NCBI GenBank assembly: GCA_029961745.1
Contig: CP124680.1
Location: forward strand, 1,612,001 to 1,676,000
Origin: Nocardioides sp. L-11A
Lineage (GTDB): Bacteria > Actinomycetota > Actinomycetes > Propionibacteriales > Nocardioidaceae
Reading direction: 5' to 3'
DNA: 64,000 nt
This document shows, in pieces, positions 25,977-34,727 of the stretch (position 1 is its first letter; each line of letters begins with the position of its first letter). The notes below the pieces were generated by a model. That model worked only from the letters and a program-made list of their open reading frames with translations, was not told where the DNA came from and did not search any database. Both the position numbers and the translations under genes were made by a program.

Positions 25977-26495
25977 TCACACGACGAACCAGGCGTGGGA
26001 CCAGCCCGCGACGTCGACCCGTTGCTCGGTCCAATGCTGCTCCCGGACGGTGACCAGCCGGCCCTGGGCCGGGTCGAACACCTCGACGCCGCCCTCGACC
26101 GCGCCCACCGCGAGCACCACGTGCCGAGGCAGCCACCGGCTGCCGAGGTAGACGCCGACCGGCCGGCTGCGCAACTGCTCGCGCAGGACGTCGTACCCGA
26201 TCACGGGACGGGGGCGCACGAACACCGTCGCGATGTGCTCGTCGGTCAGGGCGCGCAGCGCGTTGGCGACCGCCCAGGGCGGGGTGCCGAGCGCCCGCGG
26301 CCAGGGCATCTGGAAGCGGTCGCGGGGGCTGCGGGACGAGGTGAGCATCCGGTGCTCGCCGAGGATGTCCTCGGTGGGGCTCTCCGGCCGCCAGGAGGTC
26401 AGCAGGGCGCGGGCGCCCAGGACGCTCGCGGCGCCGCAGCTGCGGGCGTCGGGCTGGCGGAGCAGGTCCGGCGCGAGATCAGCGGGCCACCGCAT
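25977..26495 (-). CDS. Small papain-like/C39-type peptidase-like protein
   Basis: A 172-residue protein not annotated by an obvious name, with the elements of a C39-like cysteine peptidase fold: Gln14 and Cys20 (RQPDARSCGAAS), then His125 in WLPRHVVLAVG and Asp141 in EVFDPAQG. These match the oxyanion Gln, nucleophile Cys, His and Asp order of that fold. There is no signal peptide, so it would act in the cytoplasm, or be inactive. The ATG overlaps the end of the uridine kinase-like gene by 17 nt, and the two form a small operon. Confidence 0.65.
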   Translation of the reverse strand: MRWPADLAPDLLRQPDARSCGAASVLGARALLTSWRPESPTEDILGEHRMLTSSRSPRDRFQMPWPRALGTPPWAVANALRALTDEHIATVFVRPRPVIGYDVLREQLRSRPVGVYLGSRWLPRHVVLAVGAVEGGVEVFDPAQGRLVTVREQHWTEQRVDVAGWSHAWFVV

Positions 26496-27123
26496 GGTCG
26501 CCCTCCTGGTCGCGCCGGTCGCGGATCTCGGCGAACGCCCGGTCGCCGGTCGCCACCCGGCAGCCCACCGCGGTCGCGCGCCGGACGATCTGCCGCTGCG
26601 CGCGGGCCAGCGCCAGGCCGCGGCGTACCAGCACCAGGGGCGGCTTGCGGTGCTCCCGCAGGTCGCGGGTCAGCCGGCGCCAGAAGGTGACCGCGGGATG
26701 ATGCGTGACGCAGTACGCCGCCGCGAGGATGCCCGCGCGCCGGCACTCCTCGACGATCTCGGTCGCGAAGATCCCCTCCGCGCAGAATCGCCGGGCGGTG
26801 CCCAGGTCGAGGCGCTGGGTGCCGGTGCGGCGGCTGGCGGAGATGGAGTACACCGGCACCTCGGCGCTGCCGGTCGCGCAGAGCTCGCGCAGCGCCGCGA
26901 AGGCGTCCTCGTGGTTCCAACTGCCGGGATGGTCCCAGTCGACCAACCCGGCGTTCGCGCCCTCGGCGATGAGCGGCAGCTCCGGCTCGTCGCCGTCGCG
27001 GTAGAAGTCGTCGAGCCGCAGCGTCGGCCAGCCGTAGGCCTTCGCGAGCCGTCCCGCCAGCCGGGACTTGCCGGAGCCGGACGGGCCGGCGAGCACGATC
27101 ACGCGGGCGCGGGCGGCGGTCAT
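26479..27123 (-). CDS. Uridine kinase-like P-loop phosphotransferase
   Basis: A 214-residue P-loop kinase with Walker A GPSGSGKS near residue 14, followed by LRLDDFYRDGDEPELP and DWDHPGSWN. This is the uridine kinase-like pattern in which an aspartate from DDFY assists catalysis. The substrate may be uridine or another nucleoside. Upstream, the M19 dipeptidase gene diverges from it. Confidence 0.82.
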   Translation of the reverse strand: MTAARARVIVLAGPSGSGKSRLAGRLAKAYGWPTLRLDDFYRDGDEPELPLIAEGANAGLVDWDHPGSWNHEDAFAALRELCATGSAEVPVYSISASRRTGTQRLDLGTARRFCAEGIFATEIVEECRRAGILAAAYCVTHHPAVTFWRRLTRDLREHRKPPLVLVRRGLALARAQRQIVRRATAVGCRVATGDRAFAEIRDRRDQEGDHAVAR

Positions 27124-27170
27124 GGGGGTCGAGTCTGCCGTACCGGCCGCGGGCGTGCGAGACGGCGCAG

Positions 27171-27176
27171 TAGGTT
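27171..27176 (+). promoter_or_regulatory. Leaderless-type -10 element for the M19 dipeptidase gene
   Basis: TAGGTT is followed by 6 nt and the ATG at 27183. Confidence 0.55.
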
Positions 27177-27182
27177 CGCCCC

Positions 27183-28379
27183 ATGGGAGAGGGAGGACGG
27201 CGTCCGCGCCGCTGGCTCAAGGTCACGGTGCTGTCGCTGCTGGCCGTGGTGCTCGTCGCCGCGATCGGGTTCTTCACGTTCGCGCCGCGGATCGTCGAGA
27301 GCGGCATGAACAAGGTCGCCCCGGCGCAGCTACCCTCGGTGACCCCCGAGACGCAGCGGCTGCACGACTCACTGCAGATCGTCGACATGCATGCCGACAC
27401 CCTGATGTGGGACCGCGACCTGCTGGACCGCTCCGGTCGCGGCCACCTGGACCTGCCGCGGATGGAGGACGGGAACGTCGCGCTGCAGGTCCTCTCGTCG
27501 GTGTCGAAGTCCCCCAAGGGGCAGAACTACGACAGCAACTCCGCCGACAGCGACAACATCACGCTGCTCACCTTCGCCCAGCTCCAGCCGCCACGGACCT
27601 GGACCTCCCTGCTGCAGCGCTCGCTCTACCACGCCGAGAAGCTCCAGAAGGCGGCCCGCGAGTCGCGCGGCTCGCTCCGCCTGATCCGCACCCGTCGCGA
27701 CCTCGACGGCCTGATCGAGGACCGCGAGGGCGGCAGGCAGGTCACCGGCGCGCTGTTCTCCGTGGAGGGCCTGCAGAACCTCGAGGGCGACTTCGACAAC
27801 CTCGACCGGCTCTACGACGCGGGCATGCGGATGGCCGGCTTCACCCACTTCTTCGACAACGAGGTCGCGGGCTCCATGCACGGCGAGGAGAAGGGCGGGC
27901 TCACCGACCTGGGACGTCGCGTGTTCCGGGAGATGGAGCGTCGCGGCATCGTCGTCGACATCGCCCATGCCAGCCACGACGCGGTCGCCGAGATGCTGGC
28001 GCTGGCCACCAAGCCGGTCGTGCTCAGCCACGGCGGCGTCCAGGCCACCTGCGACGTCAACCGCAACCTCACCGACGACGAGATCCGCGGCGTGGCCGCG
28101 ACCGGCGGCGTCGTCGGCGTCGGCTACTGGGACGCCGCCGTCTGCACCCTGAGCACCGCCGCCGTCGTCGACGCCATCGACCACGTCGTCCAGGTCGGCG
28201 GGATCGCGACCGCCGCCCTCGGCAGCGACTACGACGGCGCCACCACCGTCGGCTGGGACACCACCCACCTCGCCGCGATCACCCAGGAGCTCGTCGACCG
28301 TGGGTACGACGACGCGGCGATCGCGGCGATCATGGGCGGCAACACGCTGCGGGTGCTGCGGGCGACGCTGCCGCAGTAG
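27183..28379 (+). CDS. Membrane dipeptidase (peptidase family M19)
   Basis: A 398-residue zinc peptidase of the renal dipeptidase family. An N-terminal membrane anchor lies at about residues 12-32, after a basic stretch. The metal ligands are in VDMHADTLMW, the bridging Glu is in FSVEGLQNLEG, then DIAHASHDA and VLSHGGVQATCDVNRNLTDD, and finally LGSDYDGATT. It probably faces outward and hydrolyses dipeptides or related amides. It stands alone with its own promoter. Confidence 0.9.
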   Translation: MGEGGRRPRRWLKVTVLSLLAVVLVAAIGFFTFAPRIVESGMNKVAPAQLPSVTPETQRLHDSLQIVDMHADTLMWDRDLLDRSGRGHLDLPRMEDGNVALQVLSSVSKSPKGQNYDSNSADSDNITLLTFAQLQPPRTWTSLLQRSLYHAEKLQKAARESRGSLRLIRTRRDLDGLIEDREGGRQVTGALFSVEGLQNLEGDFDNLDRLYDAGMRMAGFTHFFDNEVAGSMHGEEKGGLTDLGRRVFREMERRGIVVDIAHASHDAVAEMLALATKPVVLSHGGVQATCDVNRNLTDDEIRGVAATGGVVGVGYWDAAVCTLSTAAVVDAIDHVVQVGGIATAALGSDYDGATTVGWDTTHLAAITQELVDRGYDDAAIAAIMGGNTLRVLRATLPQ

Positions 28380-28380
28380 G

Positions 28381-29064
28381 TCAGTCGCGGAAGTCGATCG
28401 GGCCACCCAGGCCGGCTTGGGTGATGTCGACGTCGAAGGCGATCGAGAGCGTGATCGCATCGCCGTCGTTGATCATGCCGAGGCAGCCGCCCACGTTTCT
28501 GACGGCGAGACCACTGCCGCCGATGGTCAGCTCCTGGACGCCGCCGAGCTTGACGGTCTCGTCGAAGCTGGCCGCGGTCTGGCCGTAGATGTCGAAGAAG
28601 CAGGCCCCGGACGCGGAGACGCAGGGCCCACCGATGGGGCCTGCGTCGAGGACGCCGGTCACGTTGGTGTCGGTGAGACCGGCACTGACCGTCTGGGTGG
28701 CCGGACGGGCGCTGACCGTGATGGCGCAGTTCTGCGTGATCGTGATGGGCCTGCCGAGCGGGTCGAGGCAGCCGAACACGGCGAGGCTGTTGAGGGTGAG
28801 GTACCGAGGGAACGGGCCGGCGGTCGACAGTCTGCTGTGGAACAGGCCACCGCCACTGGCGCTGGTGCAGCTGAGGGTCACGGCTCCGATGGTGGCGATC
28901 ACGGCGCTGGCGTTGACGGCTGTCATGGCGTAGTCCTGGTAGGGACGGGTGCTCGGCCCGGGATCGACGACCACGTCGTTGATCGGGCCCGCCGCCTGGG
29001 CGGGCAGGGCGAAGGAGAGGACCGCGAGGAACGCGGCCGCGACGGTGAGGTGCTTGCGCTTCAT
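28381..29064 (-). CDS. Secreted protein of unknown function
   Basis: A 227-residue protein with a clear signal peptide (MKRKHLTVAAAFLAVLSFAL, cleavage near AQA-AG). The mature part is rich in Gly, Thr, Val and Ala, with several cysteines (in LSCTSASGG, FGCLDPLG, NCAITVS, GPCVSASGACFFD and GGCLGM), suggesting an all-beta, disulfide-bonded extracellular protein. The ATG at 29064 is chosen because AGGAAGG precedes it and the signal peptide starts there. No family recognised. Its stop lies 1 nt after that of the convergent dipeptidase gene. Confidence 0.7.
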   Translation of the reverse strand: MKRKHLTVAAAFLAVLSFALPAQAAGPINDVVVDPGPSTRPYQDYAMTAVNASAVIATIGAVTLSCTSASGGGLFHSRLSTAGPFPRYLTLNSLAVFGCLDPLGRPITITQNCAITVSARPATQTVSAGLTDTNVTGVLDAGPIGGPCVSASGACFFDIYGQTAASFDETVKLGGVQELTIGGSGLAVRNVGGCLGMINDGDAITLSIAFDVDITQAGLGGPIDFRD

Positions 29065-29294
29065 GGACGTTCGGCCTTCCTGGGGGATCCGCGCCGGTCG
29101 GCAGCGGATCCTCATGTTGACCGGGCACGACGCGGGTCGCCGGGGTCCTCGCCGGAAAGCTCGCCGTGCTGCGGGCACTTTGTGTCACGACCGACAAATA
29201 CTCGCGATTCTCCGCACACAGGTCTGGGAATTCGCCCCAACCTGTCCCGCGACGGCGTCGCGCAGCGTATCTCACGCGTCGGGCATGCCTGTGC

Positions 29295-29320
29295 CCCCGC
29301 GATCTCGGAGGCTCGCGGGG
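29295..29320 (-). terminator. Hairpin after the second DUF222/HNH gene
   Basis: An 8-bp perfect stem CCCCGCGA/TCGCGGGG with a 10-nt loop lies 16 nt beyond the stop codon at 29336. The rest of 29065-29294 is upstream sequence of the secreted-protein gene with no feature I can name. Confidence 0.5.
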
Positions 29321-29335
29321 TGTGGGGCGGGGTGG

Positions 29336-30661
29336 CTACTCGTCGGGTGGGTCGGCGTCACTCGCCCGCCCTGTGGTGGTGCGGAGGGGGTGGGTGCCGC
29401 GGTGGTCGACCCGGAACCGGTGGCCGTTGGGGCTGGTCCACACATAGGTCGCCGGCATCGGGATGTCGTAGCGCCAGGTGGAGTGGGTCTTCGCACGATG
29501 GTGCCGCCGGCACAACGCGACCTCGTTGCACGGACAGGTGGGACCGCCCTCGGCGTGGGGGCGGTGGTGGTCGAGGTCGCAGGCTTGGGCGGGTCGGGTG
29601 CAGTGCGGGAACCGACACGTCTGGTCCCGCAGGATCACCCGGGTGCGGTGGCGGTCGGGGATCTCATAGGACCCGACGGGGACATGGTCGGCCAGGTCGA
29701 TCACGGGTCGCACGATGATGGTGGTGTGCCGGGCGCGGAGCCATTCCCGGATCTGCGCGGAGGTGATCGGGCAGCGGCCTTCCTCCCACCGGCCGACCGG
29801 GTTCGCGAACGGGTCCTGGCCGGTCAAAGTGGTGTCGGTGACGTGGACATTGAGGACCACCTTGCGTCCCGGGACCGTGTCCACGACTTCTCCGGTGTCG
29901 GGGTCGGGGATCAGCAGGTCGAGGGCGAGGTCCTGCCTCGCGAGCTCGGCGGCGGCCTTCGAGCGCCGCACGTCCAGCGACGACTCGTCGCCCAGCCGCC
30001 CGAGGGCCTCGGCCCGTCGAGACACCGCCAGGTTCAGGTCGTGCCCGTCGGCGGCGTCGAGGAGGCCGTCGAGGTGGACCAGGCCGTGCTCGTCGGTGTC
30101 GCTGATGTCGAAGTGCCGACCATCAGCTGCGGCCTTCCGTTCGGTCTCGGCCTTGTCGGGGTCGAACCGGATGATCGCTTCGGCGACCAGGCGTTCGAGT
30201 TGGGCCCACCCGACGCCGGAGGCATCCCAGAGTTGCCGGTCCACGAACGCCGCTGCCTCAGCCGAGAGGGGGTGGGTGAGGTCGGCGATCCGTTCGGCCC
30301 GCCACGGCGCCAACCGGCCCGAGGTGACGGCGTTGTAGACGTTCGGGAGTCGCCAGGCGCACTCGATCACTCGCCCGACGTACGCCTTCCCACCGTCCGG
30401 GGAGCGTCCGAGGACCGCGACGAGTTCCATCAACGCGAACTCCGACACCAACGGTGCACCGGGCCCGGCGATCGGGACCCCGGTGTCGAGGTAGCCCTCG
30501 GTGATGGTCGCGCCCCCTTTGGGCCCGGCGATCACGTGGTCGCTGGCCCAGGCGGTGATGTCCTCCCACTCCTCGACGATCAACGTCTCGCGGGACCGGA
30601 TCCGCTCACCGACACGCGACAGCAACACTGCTGTCGAACGGGCGTCGGTGGCGAGATCCAT
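29336..30661 (-). CDS. 13E12/DUF222-type HNH endonuclease
   Basis: A 441-residue member of the same family as the gene at 1-1502. The helical DUF222 region is N-terminal. The HNH core near the end carries CRFPHCTRPAQACDLDHHRP, a second CxxC-like pair in GPTCPCNEVALCRRHHRAK, and a final YDIPMPATYVWTSPNGH typical of the family. The ATG at 30661 is chosen over the one 24 nt upstream because GGGAG sits at proper spacing. A perfect 18-nt palindrome and the leader shared with the first gene lie immediately upstream. Function unknown; these proteins are often suspected of being mobile. Confidence 0.9.
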   Translation of the reverse strand: MDLATDARSTAVLLSRVGERIRSRETLIVEEWEDITAWASDHVIAGPKGGATITEGYLDTGVPIAGPGAPLVSEFALMELVAVLGRSPDGGKAYVGRVIECAWRLPNVYNAVTSGRLAPWRAERIADLTHPLSAEAAAFVDRQLWDASGVGWAQLERLVAEAIIRFDPDKAETERKAAADGRHFDISDTDEHGLVHLDGLLDAADGHDLNLAVSRRAEALGRLGDESSLDVRRSKAAAELARQDLALDLLIPDPDTGEVVDTVPGRKVVLNVHVTDTTLTGQDPFANPVGRWEEGRCPITSAQIREWLRARHTTIIVRPVIDLADHVPVGSYEIPDRHRTRVILRDQTCRFPHCTRPAQACDLDHHRPHAEGGPTCPCNEVALCRRHHRAKTHSTWRYDIPMPATYVWTSPNGHRFRVDHRGTHPLRTTTGRASDADPPDE

Positions 30662-30673
30662 GACTGGATTCTC

Positions 30674-30689
30674 CCACCCACCCACGACA
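30674..30689 (-). repeat. Second copy of the DUF222/HNH leader element
   Basis: The minus strand reads TGTCGTGGGTGGGTGG, matching 1515-1530 at 15 of 16 positions, 13 nt before the ATG as in the first copy. Confidence 0.5.
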
Positions 30690-30702
30690 CTTCAAAGTGT
30701 CG
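30685..30702. promoter_or_regulatory. Palindrome before the DUF222/HNH gene
   Basis: CGACACTT-CA-AAGTGTCG has perfect 8-bp arms and overlaps the shared leader by 5 nt. It may be an operator, or a recognition site of the encoded nuclease. The rest of the stretch to 30937 shows no feature. Confidence 0.45.
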
Positions 30703-30937
30703 CAAACCCGCCTGTGGACAGGCGAAACCCGATCCCGGGGGTGTGGACAATCAACGTCACGATCGGTGACAGAAGTGCCCGACCAGCCGACCCGCGAACC
30801 GCAACCCGACCGCCGAACCCAGCCACCTCCTCAACGCTCTCGTCGCTGCCTTTCGGAACGCAACCGGCCACCAAACCCAAGCCCAAGGACAGTCCCGGAC
30901 AGCAGGAGCAAGGGACCGCTACGGGCCAGACCGCCGG

Positions 30938-31391
30938 TCAGCGGGCGGAGTCCCGCAGTGCCGCGTCGAGCGCTGCCATCAGCACCGCCGGCCGGCTCCG
31001 CCCCATCGGGGCGGCCGGGTAGCGCCCCAGCACGTCGACGAGTACCGGCGTCGCCCGAGCACGCGCGGCGTCGATCGAGGCGAGCCCGACAGCCGGATCG
31101 TCACCGGCGGCGAGCTCGGCGACCCGGGCTGCATTGGCCGAGGCTCGCAGGATGTGCCCGATCTGGTGGGCCCGAGCGAGCGGGTGCAGGTATGCCGCGG
31201 AGGCGGCGTCGCCCGCGGCCTGGGCGGCGAGGCGGGCCGGCTCGGTGGGGGCGTCGGCCGTGGCCCGGTGGCGAGGGATCGTCCGGTCGGGCCTCCTCGA
31301 AGACCGGCAGGACGGGCTGCGCCGCGCTCAGCGCGAAGCGCGCGACCTCACGCAGCTCCTCGAGGGTCAGCTCGAAGTCACCGGTCGCCAT
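30938..31391 (-). pseudogene. Broken Imm-5-like putative immunity protein gene
   Basis: The start frame encodes MATGDFELTLEELREVARFA and reaches FEEARPDDP, then loses family resemblance. In the +1 frame from about 31270 a homologous-looking continuation runs to a TGA at 30938: EPARLAAQAAGDAASAAYL, then AHQIGHILRASANAARVAEL, then TPVLVDVLGRYPAAP. As I remember the family (sometimes annotated as SbcC-like or Imm-5-like), about 30 residues normally lie between the two halves. The data therefore fit an internal deletion not divisible by three, leaving a frameshift. It lies 16 nt after the short aldehyde dehydrogenase gene on the same strand. A sequencing error alone would not explain the missing residues. 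Confidence 0.6.
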
Positions 31392-31407
31392 CGGTGCGCG
31401 CGCCGGC

Positions 31408-32286
31408 TCAGATCCCGATCGGGTGCCACACCGTCTTGTGCTCGACGAAGGCGGTCATGGGGGACAGGCCGGGCTCGACCGACCAGTCCGGCTCGGCATC
31501 CGGCGCGCGGCGTACCCGCTTGAGGTTGTCGGCCGCCGCGACCTCCAGGGAGGTCGCCAGCTCGCCGGATCCGTCGGCGCCGGCGATCCCGCACAGGTCG
31601 ATCGCGTTGACATCCATGTGCGATGCCAGCCACGGTCCCAGCACCGCCGCGTCGCCGGTGAGGATGTTGACGACACCGCCGGGCACGTCGGAGGTGGCGA
31701 GCACCTCGGCGAAGGTGACCGCGGGCAGTGGGCGTGCGAAGGACGAGACGACCACCGCGACATTGCCGGTCACGACGACGGGCGCCACCACGGACACCAG
31801 GCCCAGCAGGGAGGACGACTGCGGCGCGAGCACGCCCACGACGCCGGTGGGCTCGGGCGCGGTGTGGTTGAAGAACGGGCCGGCGACAGGGTTGGCGTTC
31901 CCGATCACCTGGGCGAGCTTGTCGGCCCAGCCGGCGTACCAGACGAGGCGGTCGACGGCGGCGTCGACCTGGCCCCGAGCGGCGACAGCGGTGCCACCCT
32001 CGGACTGCTTGACCGCCTCCTCGAACTGCGGGCGGCGGTCCTCCATGACCTCCGCGATCCGGTACAGGATCTGGCCGCGGTTGTAGGCCGTCCGCGCCGC
32101 CCAGGGACCGAAGGCCTTGCGAGCCGCGACGACGGCGTCGCGGACGTCCTTGCGCGAGGCGAGGGCGGCGTTGGCCACGAACTTCCCCTTGCTGTCGGCG
32201 ACCTCGTAGGAGTGGCCCGACTCCGAGCGCGGGAAGGCGCCGCCGATGTAGAGCTTGTAGGTCTTGCGCACGTCGATCCGAGCCAT
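31408..32286 (-). CDS. Half-length aldehyde dehydrogenase homologue lacking the catalytic domain
   Basis: A 292-residue protein aligned with the N-terminal, NAD-binding half of aldehyde dehydrogenases: KLYIGGAFPRSESGHSYEV, ARKAFGPWAARTAYNRGQIL and VVNILTGDAAVLGPW. It ends with KTVWHPIGI before the region that would carry the catalytic cysteine. The FTGS motif of the full-length neighbour is replaced by DLCGIAG. Its ATG overlaps the stop of the full-length gene by one base (TGATG). It is therefore probably not an active dehydrogenase on its own; it may be a partner or scaffold of the neighbouring enzyme. To my recollection similar pairs occur beside deoC in other actinobacteria. Confidence 0.82.
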   Translation of the reverse strand: MARIDVRKTYKLYIGGAFPRSESGHSYEVADSKGKFVANAALASRKDVRDAVVAARKAFGPWAARTAYNRGQILYRIAEVMEDRRPQFEEAVKQSEGGTAVAARGQVDAAVDRLVWYAGWADKLAQVIGNANPVAGPFFNHTAPEPTGVVGVLAPQSSSLLGLVSVVAPVVVTGNVAVVVSSFARPLPAVTFAEVLATSDVPGGVVNILTGDAAVLGPWLASHMDVNAIDLCGIAGADGSGELATSLEVAAADNLKRVRRAPDAEPDWSVEPGLSPMTAFVEHKTVWHPIGI

Positions 32287-33722
32287 CAGGCCTCGGCCCC
32301 CTTCAGGTAGGCGGCGAGGCCCTGGCGCCCGCCCTCGCGGCCGTAGCCGGACTCCTTGTAGCCGCCGAACGGGCTGGCCGGGTCGAACTTGTTGAACGTG
32401 TTGGCCCACACCACGCCGGCCCGCAGCTGTGAGGCCATGTGTAGGATCCGGGAGCCCTTCTCGGTCCACACCCCCGCCGAGAGGCCGTACGGCGTGTTGT
32501 TGGCCTTCTCCACGGCCTCGGCGGGCGTGCGGAAGGTCAGCACCGACAGCACCGGGCCGAAGACCTCCTCGCGGGCGATCCGGTGGGCCTGGGTGACGCC
32601 GGTGAAGATCGTCGGCGGGAACCAGAAGCCGGAGGCGGGCAGGTCGCACTCCGGCGCCCAGCGCTCGGCGCCCTCGGCCTCACCGACGGCGGAGAGCTCG
32701 CGGATCCGGTCGAGCTGCTCGCGGGAGTTGATGGCTCCGATGTCGGTGTTCTTGTCGAGCGGGTCGCCGACGCGCAGCGTGCCCATCCGGCGCTTGAGCC
32801 GGGCGAGCACCTCGTCGGCCACCGACTCCTGCACCAGCAGGCGCGACCCGGCGCAGCAGACGTGGCCCTGGTTGAAGAAGATGCCGCCGACGATGCCCTC
32901 GACCGCCTGGTCGATGGGGGCGTCGTCGAAGACGATATTGGCGGCCTTGCCGCCCAGCTCGAGCGTGGCCTTCTTGTCCGTGCCCGCGATGGCGCGGGCG
33001 ATGGCCTTGCCGACCGCGGTGGAGCCGGTGAACGCGACCTTGTCGACGTCGGGGTGGGACACGACGGCCTGGCCGGTGCCGCCCGCGCCCGTCACGATGT
33101 TGACGACACCGGGCGGCAGGTCGGCCTGCTGGCAGATCTCCGCGAACAGCAGCGCGGTCAGCGGCGTGGTCTCGGCGGGCTTGAGGACGACCGTGTTGCC
33201 GCAGGCCAGCGCCGGGGCGACCTTCCACGCCAGCATGAGCAGCGGGAAGTTCCACGGGATCACCTGGCCGGCGACACCGAGGGGCTGGGGGTTCGGTCCG
33301 AGGCCGGCGTACTCCAGCTTGTCGGCCCACCCGGCGTAGTAGAAGAAGTGCGCGGCGACGACCGGGACGTCGACGTCGCGGCTCTCCTTGATCGGCTTGC
33401 CGTTGTCGATCGACTCGAGGACGGCGAGCTCACGCCCGCGCTCCTGGATGATCCGGGCGATCCGGAAGAGGTACTTCGCCCGCTCCCGGCCCGACATCCG
33501 CGACCACCCGCGGAACGCGCGCCGGGCCGCCTTCACCGCGAGATCGACGTCGGCGTCGGACGCCTCCGCGACCTCGGCGAGGGTCTCCTCGGTGGCCGGG
33601 TTGACCGTCTTGAACGACGAGCCGCGCCCGTCGACGAACTCGCCGTCGATGAACAGTCCGTAGGAGGGCTTGATGTCGACGATGCTCCGCGACTCGGGAG
33701 CCGGTGCGTATTCGAAGGCCAT
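32286..33722 (-). CDS. Aldehyde dehydrogenase (NAD-dependent)
   Basis: A 478-residue full-length enzyme. It has GQVIPWNFPLLMLAWK, the NAD motif FTGSTAVGKAIA, the catalytic Glu in LELGGKAANIVF and the catalytic Cys in NQGHVCCAGSRL, then EEVFGPVLSVL. Lying directly after deoC, it most likely oxidises the acetaldehyde that the aldolase releases from deoxyribose 5-phosphate. The gene follows deoC by 11 nt and overlaps the short homologue by one base. Confidence 0.92.
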   Translation of the reverse strand: MAFEYAPAPESRSIVDIKPSYGLFIDGEFVDGRGSSFKTVNPATEETLAEVAEASDADVDLAVKAARRAFRGWSRMSGRERAKYLFRIARIIQERGRELAVLESIDNGKPIKESRDVDVPVVAAHFFYYAGWADKLEYAGLGPNPQPLGVAGQVIPWNFPLLMLAWKVAPALACGNTVVLKPAETTPLTALLFAEICQQADLPPGVVNIVTGAGGTGQAVVSHPDVDKVAFTGSTAVGKAIARAIAGTDKKATLELGGKAANIVFDDAPIDQAVEGIVGGIFFNQGHVCCAGSRLLVQESVADEVLARLKRRMGTLRVGDPLDKNTDIGAINSREQLDRIRELSAVGEAEGAERWAPECDLPASGFWFPPTIFTGVTQAHRIAREEVFGPVLSVLTFRTPAEAVEKANNTPYGLSAGVWTEKGSRILHMASQLRAGVVWANTFNKFDPASPFGGYKESGYGREGGRQGLAAYLKGAEA

Positions 33723-33733
33723 GTCGTGACCCC

Positions 33734-34717
33734 TCAGTCCAGGGTGAAGTAGTCGGGACCGCTGTAGCGGCCGGTGGTCATCTTCGTGCGCTGCATCAGC
33801 AGGTCGTTGAGCAGCGTCGAGGCGCCGAAGCGGAACCAGTCCGGGTCGAGCCAGTCGTCGCCGGCGATCTCGTTGACCATGACGAGGTACTTGATCGCGT
33901 CCTTGGCGGTGCGGATGCCGCCGGCCGGCTTGACGCCGATCTGGACGCCGGTCGCCTCACGGAAGTCGCGCACCGCCTCGAGCATCACCAGCGTGACCGG
34001 CAGGGTCGCCGCCGGCTGCACCTTGCCGGTCGAGGTCTTGATGAAGTCGGCGCCGGCCAGCATCGCCAGCCAGGACGCGCGGCGCACGTTGTCGTAGGTC
34101 TGCAGCTCGCCGGTCTCGAAGATCACCTTGAGGTGGGCGTGGGACCCGTCGGGACGGGCGCAGGCCTCGCGGGTCGCGACGATCTCCTCGAAGACCTGGA
34201 GGTAGCGCCCGGCGAGGAACGCGCCCCGATCGATCACCATGTCGATCTCGTCGGCCCCGTTGGCGACGGCGTCGCGGGTGTCGGCGAGCTTGACGTCCAT
34301 CGACGCCCGGCCGCTCGGGAACGCGGTGGCGACCGCGGCGACGTTGACCGCGGACCCGACGATCGCCTTCACCTCGCCGACCAGGTCGCCGTAGACGCAC
34401 ACGGCCGCGACGGAGGGGCAGCTCGGGTCGGCCGGGTCGGGCCGCAGCGCCTTGTTGGCCAGGGCCCGCACCTTGCCGGGGGTGTCCTGGCCCTCCAGGG
34501 TCGTCAGGTCGACCATCCGGATCGCGAGGTCGAGCGCCCACGCCTTGGCGGTCGTCTTGATCGAGCGGGTCCCGAGCCCGGCGGCGCGGGCCTCGGCACC
34601 GACCTGGTCGACGCCGGGCAGGCCGTGCAGGAACCGGCGCAGCGAGGCCTCACCGGCGGTCACCTCGGAGTACGCCGCGAGTCCCGGAGCGGGATCGGTG
34701 GGGGCGGTGGTCGACAT
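33734..34717 (-). CDS. deoC: Deoxyribose-phosphate aldolase
   Basis: A 327-residue class I aldolase that splits deoxyribose 5-phosphate into glyceraldehyde 3-phosphate and acetaldehyde. Family blocks visible: VCVYGDLVGEV, the Schiff-base lysine in GADFIKTSTGK, the second lysine in VGIKPAGGIRTAKDA, and GADEIDMVIDRGAF. The long form (about 320 residues) is the type found in actinobacteria and animals rather than the 259-residue E. coli type. It heads the operon with the two aldehyde dehydrogenase genes and diverges from the PH-like gene. Confidence 0.95.
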   Translation of the reverse strand: MSTTAPTDPAPGLAAYSEVTAGEASLRRFLHGLPGVDQVGAEARAAGLGTRSIKTTAKAWALDLAIRMVDLTTLEGQDTPGKVRALANKALRPDPADPSCPSVAAVCVYGDLVGEVKAIVGSAVNVAAVATAFPSGRASMDVKLADTRDAVANGADEIDMVIDRGAFLAGRYLQVFEEIVATREACARPDGSHAHLKVIFETGELQTYDNVRRASWLAMLAGADFIKTSTGKVQPAATLPVTLVMLEAVRDFREATGVQIGVKPAGGIRTAKDAIKYLVMVNEIAGDDWLDPDWFRFGASTLLNDLLMQRTKMTTGRYSGPDYFTLD

Positions 34718-34727
34718 CTGCCCAGCA

